Assembly (NCBI GenBank): GCA_964036195.1
Contig: OZ038452.1
Location: 13,634,704 to 13,698,703 of the forward strand
Source: Sphaerolaimus hirsutus
Taxonomy: Eukaryota > Nematoda > Chromadorea > Monhysterida > Sphaerolaimidae
Direction of reading: 5' to 3'
DNA length: 64,000 nt
Made by a program: the position numbers and the translations under genes. Within the stretch, counting starts at the first letter, position 1; each line of letters opens with the position of its first letter. Of this stretch, positions 45,134-55,900 are shown piece by piece. The notes beneath the pieces were generated by a model. It had not been told where the DNA came from and did no database searches. It saw nothing but the letters and a program-made list of their open reading frames with translations.

Positions 45134-48100
45134 TTACTCCGTTTCCATCTCCTCCTCTGGCTCCAAACCTGCCAAAGTTGGAGTCACTGGCGGGGGCGGA
45201 CTCTGTTCCTCTTGCGGTGGCGGTGACGTGCCAACTACAACAACCTGAACAGGTTGCTGCAGCTGCTGTGCGGCCACTTCCTCAGGCTGCTCCTGCTCAT
45301 CTTCCTGCATGGGCTCAGCAGATTCATTGGCCTCCTCCTGGATGGCGTCCATTTGTCTTAGCATCTGCCGGTCTGGGCTCATGGACTGTTGCTGTCGCTC
45401 AGCGTCCAACTCGGTGTTCAACTCGCCCGCCATTTGAATTAACTCATCCAATTTTTCTCCAATAATTGCATTATTGGCCTCTTCAGTATCTGGCTCTGGT
45501 TCTTGCTCTTGCCGTTGACCTTCCATTGCCGGTTCCTGCTGTTGAGCACCTTGTTCACTTTGCTCCTGTTCCACCTCCATCACTTCCTCCTCCTGGTGCG
45601 TTTTCTGTTTGTGTGCCGGTACGGGCGGCGCGTGTTCAGACTCCGAGGCCGAATCGGTCTCACTCGATCCCGATTTTGACGAACCCGACGACGAACTAGA
45701 GGAAGAGGAAGAACTCGACGAGGGAGAGCGACGACGACCGCGATACCGACGCCGAGACCGAGAACAACTCGCTTTTTCATCCGCGCGCGGCTGAACTTTC
45801 CCTGACTCCTCCTCCTGCTCTTCGGGCGGCAACATTTGCACGTCTGGGGAATCGGGAGCGGGAACGACATCGGCGTCTGGCTGAGGGGACACTCGCTGTT
45901 CGCTCACATCCACCTCCTGAACTTCTTCCGGCGACGGCGGAACCTCATTTTCTTCTTCTTCTTGCACGGGCGGAGCGGGTTCTTGCAGATCGACCGGCGC
46001 ACTTCTCCAGTGGCCCAGAAACCTAGCCAACGGGTCACTCTCCCACAAATGTCGCTCGTGGTACGCAAAAACGCGTCCCTTTCCTAATTCCACCGCCACA
46101 AAGCGCCAGAAAAATTCAGAATGCAGCACGGTAGCGGCGTTCATGATCACGACTCTGGCCGTTTTGGCGCGAGACGTGGCCACGTTGCACCGCTCCGGCA
46201 TCGCCAAAAAGCCAATTCTGTCCATCACATCGCGCTCGCGCTGCGACGGGTGTCCAGTAGCGTCCACGCGCGGCGCGCTACCCCTCACACATGACACAAT
46301 CACCACGTGCGCTTCACGAGCTTGCGCTCGATCAGCAGTGATGACTTTTTTCCGCCAAAACGCTGGGGTCACCAAATAATCGGGGAACCCCTCACCCCCT
46401 AACAACTGCGCCCAGCTCAATCGCACCAATTCGTCAATCACTCTTCTCTCCTGCGCTGAATAGAAACACACAATCAGCAGCGAATCGGCGCTTTCTAAAT
46501 CACTCCACGGAACGACATTCTCGCCCTCGCTGTTCAGCGCCAAAATGACAAATTGCTGCACAACGCGCACCACAATGTCTACCTCCGTCAAATTTTTAAC
46601 AGACACGCCCTCGCTCGTTTCAAAACCCATGTGCACGATTACAGAAGACAAAGGCACCTGATCGGCACCGCAAGCCATAAGCGGCAAAGTATCTCGCCAC
46701 TGACTGTATTCGTGGAACGCGCGCAATTGGCCATCGTACGCAGCGACTGAATTCGCTTGAATCAGCGCGTCGTGGCCGCGGAAGACAGTCTCGAGCTTCA
46801 GAATTGGGCACAACACACCTTCCACCAACCTATTGATCAGCGATGGATCAGGTTTCAGGATCGGAGCGATCCATGAATGCGGCCTGACCATTCGGGTCAA
46901 CTGCTTGCTATCGCCAAACAAAAGCACCAAGCCATTGTGGGGGAGTCGAGCGTTTGAAACAGCGCCAAAAATCGCAGTTTCATCCGCCAAAGACGCCTCG
47001 TCCACAAATACCGCGGCATATTTCAAAACTTGCAGTCGCTTATCGCGCGATGAATCCAAGGTCACATGGACTTGGCCTGGCTGCAGCACATTCAACACCA
47101 CCTTATGCAACCTAGTAGCCACCCTAACGAGGCGTCGCATTTCGCGCTTGTAAATTTTGCCCCACACCTGGTTGTCATCGACAAAGCCAGCCGCGGCCCC
47201 CCACGCCTGCACGCCCTCCTCTTGACCATCGTCCAGTGGCACCAAATCATCCTCGTCGTCTTCGTCGATGGACAAACGAACTAAAGGCAACTGCGACCGA
47301 ATGGCTTCGAAAATGTCGGCGGGGTGCTGATTGTTCGCGATGATCTCGTTCAAAGTGTCACAAATATGGCGTTGAGCGGTAAAGCGTTCATAAGCAGTTA
47401 GCCAGTGGTCATTCAATCGGATCACATGCATGGGCATGTTTTGCGCGATCAAATTCAGCAGCGGCAATTGCTGGAGCGTCATATCGACGTAGCGATCGTC
47501 AACTTCCAACAATGGACTCAGCACGCGAATCGCGAAAGCGGCGCGCACCTGACAAAAACGCGCATAGCCAGGTGTTTGAAAATTTGGCTTATCATCCATC
47601 GCAGTCCACCTCTCCCTACTGCGCAGCAAAACTTCCACGACCGTTTCCAAATTAGGCAGACCAATGTTTGCCAAACTTTGCAACGATCGTCTGGCAGACT
47701 CATCAGCGGCCGAATTCACACTGCAAGTAATCATTGTGGAGTGGTAAAGCGCATTTTTGTTTGCATCAGAGGGCAATTCCCTCTTCAGCGGGTTCGGCGG
47801 GTCATTTTTCTCAGTAAATTTGAACGCAACCGCGTACGCACACTGACTTTGCACAGTCGTTTTACCGGAACCGAACGGTGAATCACACATCAACAATAGC
47901 GGCGCAGTTTTTCGCACAGACTTGATAACTGACGCAATCACACGCCCCTGCCCCTCCTGCGGCCGAAAATCACCCTGCTGCGCTTGCAATAAATCTTCGC
48001 ATGTGCCTCTGCGCACCTCTGCATACAACCCGTCAGACTCAATTTTTTCGAGCGTGCGCTGCCAATCAGTCTCAACTTGGTTCAACTGCTTGTGCAGCAC

Positions 48101-49684
48101 TACCGCCATTTTGACCTGGTCTTCCACAGCGAGCATTCCGGTGTTGCTCTCGGTTGGCCGGTAACCACTAGGCCCCATTATGCACAACCGCTCCAAAATT
48201 TCCATGCGGCCATTGTAGCTAGGCGACAAAGCGGAACCGCGCACCATGTAATCGCAATTAGGCAGCAAATGCGGCGACAGCGCCTGCGGCACCAACACAT
48301 CCGGTTTGGCGACCAGCTGCACCGCCTCGGCAGTGATGTCGGCGCTGACCGTACGTAAATTTATTTGCGGGCGGCCAGTCAGAGCGCGCTCTTCCCCCCC
48401 GGGATCAGCTTCGACGATTTGTAGCGACGACATGGGCGAAGTAAAATTCAACATGTAGCCCTGCGCCTTATTCCTGTGCCACTCGGCCGTGTCGCGCATC
48501 GCAGCAGCTGGATTCAAATGCACGCGCTCCCATCTAATTATCGCAATTAATCCCCGCGGCCCATTTTGCCAAGTCACCTGCGCGCGCACCGCTTTCGCCC
48601 TAGTCGCAGTGTATCGCAAATGCGCTTCGTGACACACGTTAGCAGCGGCCAAAAAGATGGAACGAAGCTGCAGCTGAGAGGTGAGGTAATTTCTATTCAT
48701 TTCGCCCTTCCACTCCATACCAGCCTCAATTTGCCGCGCCGAAAAAATACGCACGCCATACGCATGACCCCAATAAAAGTTGTTGACTTTGCCGGCGTCA
48801 TCAAAAGCGTGATATTCTACATGCGCCACACCTAATTGTCCGGCGTGCGGGTGTATGTCACTTTCCATGACATTTTCGCTGTGCGCAAAAATTAACTTTT
48901 CAGGGCCCGGATCCCGCTCGTCGGCGCCTTTGAAGGGGGGTGCACTAATGTACCGCGAAGGGGTGAACGCTGCCCTCAAACGCAAGTATCTCCACTTGGC
49001 CGGATAAGGATGATATCCTTCGCGATTTTCCTGTCCTCTCTGTGAAATTTCCGATGCGGGCTCATCGACGGAGAGGTCAACCTGTCCTTGCGAAACAATA
49101 ACAACAGGGCGGCCCAAAAACAATGGCATTTGAGCGTCATTTTTCATAATTGTGACGCCTCGCAATTCCCAATATTTCGGATTGGCGCTAACCCTACTGA
49201 TACCAGTCGCGACAAAATGCATGCCGTGGCGGACAAGCGGCAAAAACATGTCGTAAGCTTCGTTAGCCTCGCGATATTCCTTCAAAATTTTCTGCACCGA
49301 CCGCTCACGAGCGCGCTCCGCTTTGTTGACCGAATAGGTGAAAAAGGGATAAGCCGTTTCCGCTTCCGACCACTCCGGATAACTTTCCAAAAGCGCCTGC
49401 GCATCGCCGTCGAAACGAATGTGGCATTGATAACTGGTAGGACGCTGCTCGTTACCGACGTGAACTCGATCCACTATTCCCGACAACTTCTGGTTGATGA
49501 CAAATTCAGGACAAGTCGATCGGGCGTTTCGAGGAGGATTGTAGGGCAGCGGCGGAATAGTGTCACCGCCCTGTTTTCCATGAGAAGTCCACGACTTGAG
49601 CGGCGCTTTGGCTATGCGCCCGCCACGATACGAACTGGAACTCGCTCCATACCCACCCATGGGTACGCCACCCGAACTAGTCAT
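45134..49684 (-). CDS. UPF1-like superfamily-1 helicase encoded by the retrotransposon
   Basis: Intact 1516-codon ORF in the env position. SF1 motifs: I (Walker A) DSPFGSGKTT at 601-610; II VFVDEAS at 892-898; III LLFGDSKQL at 921-929; motif IV-like LETVFRGHD with following AYDGQL at 964-986; V around 1113-1135 (ITADRAQAREAHVVIVSC); VI around 1158-1174 (GFLAMPERCNVATSRAK). Spacing and wording match the UPF1/DNA2/NAM7 (SF1B) group. These unwind RNA or DNA 5' to 3' with ATP. The gap between motifs I and II (about 290 residues) is long and has an acidic loop at 807-820. Residues 1-590 match nothing I recognise. Residues 1231-1516 are an acidic, Gln-rich tail with an Arg/Ser patch and a 12-Ser run. 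It looks more GC-rich than pol, which may mean capture from a host gene. Confidence 0.93.
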   Translation of the reverse strand: MTSSGGVPMGGYGASSSSYRGGRIAKAPLKSWTSHGKQGGDTIPPLPYNPPRNARSTCPEFVINQKLSGIVDRVHVGNEQRPTSYQCHIRFDGDAQALLESYPEWSEAETAYPFFTYSVNKAERARERSVQKILKEYREANEAYDMFLPLVRHGMHFVATGISRVSANPKYWELRGVTIMKNDAQMPLFLGRPVVIVSQGQVDLSVDEPASEISQRGQENREGYHPYPAKWRYLRLRAAFTPSRYISAPPFKGADERDPGPEKLIFAHSENVMESDIHPHAGQLGVAHVEYHAFDDAGKVNNFYWGHAYGVRIFSARQIEAGMEWKGEMNRNYLTSQLQLRSIFLAAANVCHEAHLRYTATRAKAVRAQVTWQNGPRGLIAIIRWERVHLNPAAAMRDTAEWHRNKAQGYMLNFTSPMSSLQIVEADPGGEERALTGRPQINLRTVSADITAEAVQLVAKPDVLVPQALSPHLLPNCDYMVRGSALSPSYNGRMEILERLCIMGPSGYRPTESNTGMLAVEDQVKMAVVLHKQLNQVETDWQRTLEKIESDGLYAEVRRGTCEDLLQAQQGDFRPQEGQGRVIASVIKSVRKTAPLLLMCDSPFGSGKTTVQSQCAYAVAFKFTEKNDPPNPLKRELPSDANKNALYHSTMITCSVNSAADESARRSLQSLANIGLPNLETVVEVLLRSRERWTAMDDKPNFQTPGYARFCQVRAAFAIRVLSPLLEVDDRYVDMTLQQLPLLNLIAQNMPMHVIRLNDHWLTAYERFTAQRHICDTLNEIIANNQHPADIFEAIRSQLPLVRLSIDEDDEDDLVPLDDGQEEGVQAWGAAAGFVDDNQVWGKIYKREMRRLVRVATRLHKVVLNVLQPGQVHVTLDSSRDKRLQVLKYAAVFVDEASLADETAIFGAVSNARLPHNGLVLLFGDSKQLTRMVRPHSWIAPILKPDPSLINRLVEGVLCPILKLETVFRGHDALIQANSVAAYDGQLRAFHEYSQWRDTLPLMACGADQVPLSSVIVHMGFETSEGVSVKNLTEVDIVVRVVQQFVILALNSEGENVVPWSDLESADSLLIVCFYSAQERRVIDELVRLSWAQLLGGEGFPDYLVTPAFWRKKVITADRAQAREAHVVIVSCVRGSAPRVDATGHPSQRERDVMDRIGFLAMPERCNVATSRAKTARVVIMNAATVLHSEFFWRFVAVELGKGRVFAYHERHLWESDPLARFLGHWRSAPVDLQEPAPPVQEEEENEVPPSPEEVQEVDVSEQRVSPQPDADVVPAPDSPDVQMLPPEEQEEESGKVQPRADEKASCSRSRRRYRGRRRSPSSSSSSSSSSSSGSSKSGSSETDSASESEHAPPVPAHKQKTHQEEEVMEVEQEQSEQGAQQQEPAMEGQRQEQEPEPDTEEANNAIIGEKLDELIQMAGELNTELDAERQQQSMSPDRQMLRQMDAIQEEANESAEPMQEDEQEQPEEVAAQQLQQPVQVVVVGTSPPPQEEQSPPPPVTPTLAGLEPEEEMETE

Positions 49685-50206
49685 ATTTCACACTTCAAAG
49701 TAGAGCACCGGAAAACACAACTTATTGCTACTTAAAATGCGCCACCCAGAATGTCGGCACCGAAATGCACGAAGGTCTGAGCGACACCCTAATCGAAAAA
49801 TTGCGAATTATTTTCAACGCACTACGTTGAACGTATTGCGCCAAAAATAATTTTTATTTTGTTGCGAAACGGGCGAAAATGAGAATGAGATTAAAGAACA
49901 AATTTAGAACGAAATAAATGCGATGGTATGAACAACTAACGAATTAAACTTGCGGCGATAATTAGAAATGAACAATTAATAACACCGATAAAATTTTCGC
50001 GCTTTACCTTTTACATAAAAAATAACTTTTTACCTCAAAATTACCTTGCGCACAATCAAAAATACCAAATTTGCAACCCCGAACTCACCACGAATTGACG
50101 GTCAGAATTAAACGCGAATAATCCAAAAATAAATTTTAATTGAATTTTCGAACGGAATAATTGACTTGGGACACTTTAGGTTGAAGAGCGGAAAATCTCA
50201 GGGTTT
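49685..50206 (-). other. Spacer between pol and the helicase ORF
   Basis: About 520 bases, AT-rich and without ORF. It would hold whatever signal (splice acceptor, internal promoter or re-initiation) lets the third ORF be expressed. A 26-base motif shared with the region before Gag Met156 lies at 49694-49718. Confidence 0.5.
49694..49718 (-). promoter_or_regulatory. Motif repeated before the helicase ORF and before Gag Met156
   Basis: Plus-strand TCAAAGTAGAGCACCGGAAA here and TCAAGGTAGAATACCGGAAA at 56885-56904 differ at 3 of 20 positions. The U3 of each LTR has GGGGCACCGGAAAAACGG (44563-44580). The role is unknown; it may be a shared initiation or processing signal. Confidence 0.4.
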
Positions 50207-52861
50207 TTAACCGAAAATCTGCGAATAGGTGGGATTAACTGGCTCATTTGTCAATTTAACGCGATCAGCATGAACGGTATAAGTTTTCTTAGACAACCTA
50301 TTAAACACGGTCACAATGGGATGCACATAATCTAAACATTCATACGGGCCAATATAATGATGCGTGAATTTCTTAACGCGGCCTAACTTTCGAAGAATTC
50401 GGGGCGAATAAACACGAACTGATTGACCGGGCTTCAAATTCAAGCGACGCGCACTGCGATTTGCATAAAAACACTCTTTTTCTTGCGCGCGCTGTAAAGC
50501 CGAATGCGCGGCCGCGCGGACGTCCGAAAGTCGCGCGTCTAAATTTGACACAAAAGGACTGTACGCCGTCGGCTTATCGGTCTTATCGGTGCCATTTCCC
50601 GTCGGCTCGATCATACACTCCCAAAGTGACGGAGAATTTGATCCAAATAGCAACGCATATGGTGTCACTTTCATAGAGGGGTGCATAGACGTATTATACG
50701 CATAGACAGCGGCGCCTAAGTGTTTGTCCCAATCCGAATGCGAGCCATTTACATAATGTGAAATTATTTCCATTAAGACTCCATTCCTACGCTCAACCAA
50801 ACGTAGCAATTCCGCAAAAATGCCGCCAATAAAGCTTGGTGCATTGTCGGATAAGATTACAGCGGGCACACCAAAAATCGGTAACACATGTTGCAAAAAC
50901 GCAATAGCCACAGTATCTTGCTTCAAATTAGGAACAGGCACTGCTAAACCAAAACGCGTACATTGATCCACAAATACCAATACATGCACATTCCTTTTTT
51001 CGGTAATTGGCAATGGCCCTACTGCATCAATCGCAATAAAATCACCAGGAAACTTAGCGATTTTCCGGCTCTGAATTTGAGTTTTCATTGAGCGGCGCAA
51101 TCCTTTCTTCGCGTTGCACGAAGGGCAAGTAGAAACCCATCTAGCGCATTCTGGACGCATATTTGTAAACCAAGCAAATTCGCGCAATCTTTCAAACGTT
51201 TTCATCACACCTAAATGTCCAGCAGTGGGATGGTTATGAGCCAATTCTAACACAGTGACAACTAGTGACTGGGGAATGCACGCAGGGTCGTATTTCCTTT
51301 CACCCACTAATATTGACGGTTCTGCATCACGCCTGACAACATCAAATTGATCAATGAAAAACGGTGGGGCCCTACGCAAAGTAGATTCCTCGCACATACG
51401 ACGAATTGTAATTATATACGGTTCTTCTTTTTGCAAACGCGACAACTCTTCAATTGGAGTAATGGGAGGAGGTAAAGCATCGAGTTTTTCCGGTTTCTTA
51501 ATTAATTGAACAGAACGGTGGCCACCAGCCATTAATTTAGGCGCATCGTCACTTTTGGGCGGCGATTTCAAAGCATTTTCAGAATTGGACTCCACCTTCT
51601 TTTTACTTCGCACGCGCATTGTCATTGGATGCGGCGCCCGCACAGTAGCAACGCTTGCCACTGGCAGTTCAGTAGCTACCGTAACTGACGGTTCCAAAGA
51701 CTTCATTTTCGCATGTTTCAGCCAATTTTGAGCAGAAGCCAATCGCGCCATGGCCTTAGCTACCGCTTGACAAGCCAAATGTTCCTCAGATGTTAACAAC
51801 GCCATTTCCTCAGTCAAAATTCTCGCCAATTCATCAACAGGTATATCAAATGCATATTCTTCAAACGCTTCGTCCAAATTAACACGCTCATCAAATTCAA
51901 CGGGTGCATCACGCCGGCGCGACAAAGCATCAGCCAATTCGTTACTTTTCCCACGCAAATGCTTAAAAGTAACTTGATATGATTGAATAGCAAGCGCAAA
52001 TCGGTGTAAACCCGTATGGGGATGGGTTTCCAAATTTGGATTTTTCACCCATGAAATACTTTTCGCATCAGTCCAAACTTCAAACGGCCGGCCCGCTAAA
52101 TAACAATGCCAATTGCGTATGCTCTCAAAAATAGCACATGCTTCTTGCGTAATTGCAGGCCATCGGGATTGCGCTTCAGAAAGTTTTCGACTATAAAATG
52201 AACACGCATGCAAAGCGGCGGCAGGTTCAGCGCGTTGTACTAAAATGCCAGCTAATGCAACTTTAGAAGCATCGGTAATAATTATGAACGGTTTACTGGG
52301 ATCAGGATACTGTATGCAGGGACTTTCAGCCACCATCACTTTCAACTTATTAAAAGCTTCCAAAGCGGCGGGGTTCGCATTTAAATCTACGGGAGTACTT
52401 CCGCTATACTTTTCAGTTCCTAATTCAGTTTTTGTTCGAGTTAAATTAGACAAAGGAGCGGCATATTCAGCACATTTATGAATTAATCTCCGGAAAAACC
52501 CAACGGCACCCAAAAACGCTTTAACTTCACGCACACACACAGGTAGCGGCCAGTCACTCAAATACTTTCGCTTATCATCTGGTATACAAATCCCTTCACG
52601 CCCTACCATATAACCCAGGAATTTAACAGCAGTTGTGCGCGCGAAAAAACACTTTTTTGGGTGTATTTTAAAACTGCTACTTATCAAACGCGACAAAACC
52701 TGACTTATATCACTCAAATGATCTTCCCATGACCTACTGTAAATGAGCAAATCGTCTATATATACCAACACATTTCGATGCAATAATCCAGCCATTGTAA
52801 CTTCAAAACAGCGCTGCGCTAAAGCCGGGGAACACTTTAATCCCATCGGCAAGCGTTTCAT
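50207..52861 (-). CDS. RT (C-terminal part), RNase H and integrase of the retrotransposon
   Basis: 884 codons counted from the first Met. The reading frame is open from just past the break at 52958, so the Met is not a real start. RT catalytic YIDD is at 34-37. RNase H has TDAS (D197), E240, TDAK (D265) and D311. The integrase zinc-binding region is at 541-582 (HNH and CPSC). The DDE core has D612, D672 and E690, but the last two are separated by 17 residues instead of the usual 35, so about 18 residues around the expected YHPQ-NG segment are missing in frame. A GPY/F-like segment (IGPYECLDY) is at about 837-845. It would normally be part of one Gag-Pol protein with the preceding ORF. Confidence 0.93.
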   Translation of the reverse strand: MKRLPMGLKCSPALAQRCFEVTMAGLLHRNVLVYIDDLLIYSRSWEDHLSDISQVLSRLISSSFKIHPKKCFFARTTAVKFLGYMVGREGICIPDDKRKYLSDWPLPVCVREVKAFLGAVGFFRRLIHKCAEYAAPLSNLTRTKTELGTEKYSGSTPVDLNANPAALEAFNKLKVMVAESPCIQYPDPSKPFIIITDASKVALAGILVQRAEPAAALHACSFYSRKLSEAQSRWPAITQEACAIFESIRNWHCYLAGRPFEVWTDAKSISWVKNPNLETHPHTGLHRFALAIQSYQVTFKHLRGKSNELADALSRRRDAPVEFDERVNLDEAFEEYAFDIPVDELARILTEEMALLTSEEHLACQAVAKAMARLASAQNWLKHAKMKSLEPSVTVATELPVASVATVRAPHPMTMRVRSKKKVESNSENALKSPPKSDDAPKLMAGGHRSVQLIKKPEKLDALPPPITPIEELSRLQKEEPYIITIRRMCEESTLRRAPPFFIDQFDVVRRDAEPSILVGERKYDPACIPQSLVVTVLELAHNHPTAGHLGVMKTFERLREFAWFTNMRPECARWVSTCPSCNAKKGLRRSMKTQIQSRKIAKFPGDFIAIDAVGPLPITEKRNVHVLVFVDQCTRFGLAVPVPNLKQDTVAIAFLQHVLPIFGVPAVILSDNAPSFIGGIFAELLRLVERRNGVLMEIISHYVNGSHSDWDKHLGAAVYAYNTSMHPSMKVTPYALLFGSNSPSLWECMIEPTGNGTDKTDKPTAYSPFVSNLDARLSDVRAAAHSALQRAQEKECFYANRSARRLNLKPGQSVRVYSPRILRKLGRVKKFTHHYIGPYECLDYVHPIVTVFNRLSKKTYTVHADRVKLTNEPVNPTYSQIFG

Positions 52862-52955
52862 CTGAAATTGACCAAAACAATTACGAAACGACGTAATATG
52901 TCTATCATCCGGATGCAGCGCAATGTTGTAAAACGCTTGGTTGATATCGACACTG

Positions 52956-55900
52956 CTAAAAGTATTTGCAACTGTGCAATGACTCTATTGTATCGTCTAA
53001 TCTGGGCAGCGGAAATTGGGGAGCGTGAACTACTGCATTTAATCGTCGATAATCTATCACCATGCGCTTGGCACCATCCGGCTTAGTAACAACTAATGTC
53101 GGCGCGCAGTACGGACTCGTACTGTGTTCAATGACGTCATGCTCAAGCAGGCAACTTAAATGCTTTTCTAAATACTGCTGGTCATCCAAACTCAACCTAT
53201 ACATTCGACACGCGACCGGAATTTTACTAGTCAACTGAAGTCGATAATCAACCAATTCACTGTATCCCAAATCATACTTATCCCTGGCGAAAGCATCCTG
53301 ATGAGTCAAAATTAACTCTTTTAATTGCTGGCGCTTAATTTCGTCCAATTCAACCGGTACTTCAAAATCCATTTCTCTCCCATCGGCACAAACCACTTTC
53401 ATAGTCGTATTCGCCGCTTTTGAAGGTACAGTGCCCTTCGTTGGTACTTTTTCCTCACTAGCTTCAAGTATAGTATCGGTAAAACTCATATCACGCTCGC
53501 GGCACTCTCGCACCCACTCAGCAGGCGGATCACCTCGACGCACTTGTAAAACACACTCCACTGGCTCTACGATGGCAATTTTCTGGCCCACCTGCAACTT
53601 TACTGGCACCTCAGTCACATTAACACACCTCACCGGAAATAATTCATTCGCGCTTTCATAAACAGCATTAGCTGCAAACACACCCGTTTTCACATGAAAT
53701 TCGTTCAAAGGCTCAATCGCAAACGTCAATTCATCAATTGGTTCAGATAATTTCGCACTAATTATCGTTTCATGCCGCGGCTTAATTTCAGTCGGTTCAG
53801 TCACAACTGCATAAACATGCCGTTCTTGCACTACAGGCGACGGGTTGTCAAAAGGCACAGTCAACTTTTTACGCGCATCGCCACTCTCAATTCGCAACTC
53901 ACGCGCAGGCATATCAATAACCATATGCCTCAATACATCAGCGCCTAATAAAATGTCGTCCGACAAACCGCTAATCACCTGAAATACAATAGAAAACGCT
54001 TTCCCGGTAATCATCACTTGAAGTTCCAACTGACCCTCAATTTGCAATTTGCATTGAGACGCGCTTTGCAATCCCCCCACAGGCGTGACCTCATCAAACG
54101 CTATGCAATTATTTCGATGCCTAGCCAACACCAGCGGGCTGCACAATGACCTCATCGCGCCTGTGTCCAACAGACACCTTTTGTATTCATTCCCCTCAAT
54201 TTCTACCGTAATCGACGGACTATAGTAAATTGGCACGAGTTCTTTACGCTTAGCCGTAATACTTTTGATGTTCGCAATTTCTTCACTGGTCAGCGTGACT
54301 ACATTCACCTTTTCCATGATGGCAGAACCTTTAGGAACGCGCAGCGGCGGCAAACGCTTAAATCTACTCACTGGCGTTTCTTCAATATCGGCACCATACC
54401 CTGAACTGTCAGCGCTAACTGGATTTAACTTTTGCGGCGGTGTCACGGGGGTCGCACCCCTTGCAGGATTGCGCCTATTTTCTATCGCTAACATGCGATT
54501 TAATTGTACCCGCAACACTCTCATTTTTATCCAATCACACACTGTGAACACTAAATACAACACCAGTTCACACAAAGCGGGCAGAATATATCTCAAAAAC
54601 ACGGAAGTGCACATTCCAGCGATAAATCCCTCAAGAAAATTTCGCACGGTCAAAATCCACTCATCTGACACTCCTTTTTTCTTAACAACGCCACCACTTG
54701 GAACACCCAGGGCGTCAACGCTTGCAAAAAACGTAAATAGACAGCACAGGAAAAACACACGGTTCAACACACTGGGCAACATACTCGGTTCCGACCACGT
54801 TCGGTACAAAGTCGGCACGCTCGCTTCACAATAATCGGACAACACATACAATTCAGAGTCAGATGACGTTCGCGACAAACTAATGTCCGGCGGTTCACAC
54901 ATAAATGTATGCATGGTCAATTCTAGCAGCGCTTCTAACTTAACGTACGTCAACGTGTCCTCAGGATCATCATGCGGATGCTCATCAGCATGCTCACAGA
55001 ACCCGCTTATATTCAACCCCTGCAAACCCATGTGTTGCAATTGAGCCCACCACTTTGTTCGAAAAATCATGCTATCTAACGAACGCGCATAAACCCAAGG
55101 CATAATCCAAGCCTCTCTTTCGAGCATGAATTGATGTTCTTGCGGCGTTATTTCAGGCGGATTGCATGGATCCTCTGCTTCCTCATCTGAACTTTCAAGA
55201 CCCGGTACAACCCTAATCATGCGCACATATTCCTTACTTTCTTGCACGCTGCGTGCATGATTCACTAAGTTCGCAGACACGCGCGTCGGATTTAACGCAG
55301 TCAATTCAGTTGACGGAGGGGCCGCAATGGCCATTTGCGATGATTGAACTTGTTGCACTGGAGACCAACTAGTAGTTGACACTTGCGCGGGAGGGGGATA
55401 ATACAGGTAAGGCGGCGCTTGCATGGAATATACAGGTTGCTGTGCAGAACGCATCATATTCGCTGGACCTCTGAAATTATTCATCGGTCGCTGCGGCGGC
55501 CCGCGCCGAAAATTTCTAAAGCGCGCTCTTTCCTCTTCTGTCAATTTAGGACAATCAGAACGAAAGTGATCATCTGCCCCACATTCATAACAGCCCTCAT
55601 CAAATTTACGCGGCCTAAATTTGGAAACTGGTTTCGCAGCATTGTTACCTATCAATTGCTTTTCCAAGTCAACTAAACGCTTATCCTTATCCTCTAACTG
55701 CCTAGAAAGTTCTTCCAATTTCACTCGCTGTTCCTCAAACTTTGGATTTTCCGCCGCCGCCGGAACGGGCGGGGAATTTCCGAAAGCTCCCGCACCCCCT
55801 AAAGCAAAAATTCGCTCGATTACCGAATTGGTGGCTTCTGAAACTAATTCAGCGTTGGATTTTGACTTTTTCTTACCACCCACTTTGTCCTTATCAATTT

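Noticed and set aside
45134..49684. Envelope-type protein in the third ORF
   Set aside because: No signal peptide, furin site or membrane span. Helicase motifs are clear instead.
52956..52963. Programmed +1 frameshift between Gag-Pro and Pol
   Set aside because: In Ty3-like elements such shifts lie at the Gag-Pol junction, not inside the RT catalytic core. One extra base in a homopolymer is the simpler explanation. Not fully excluded.
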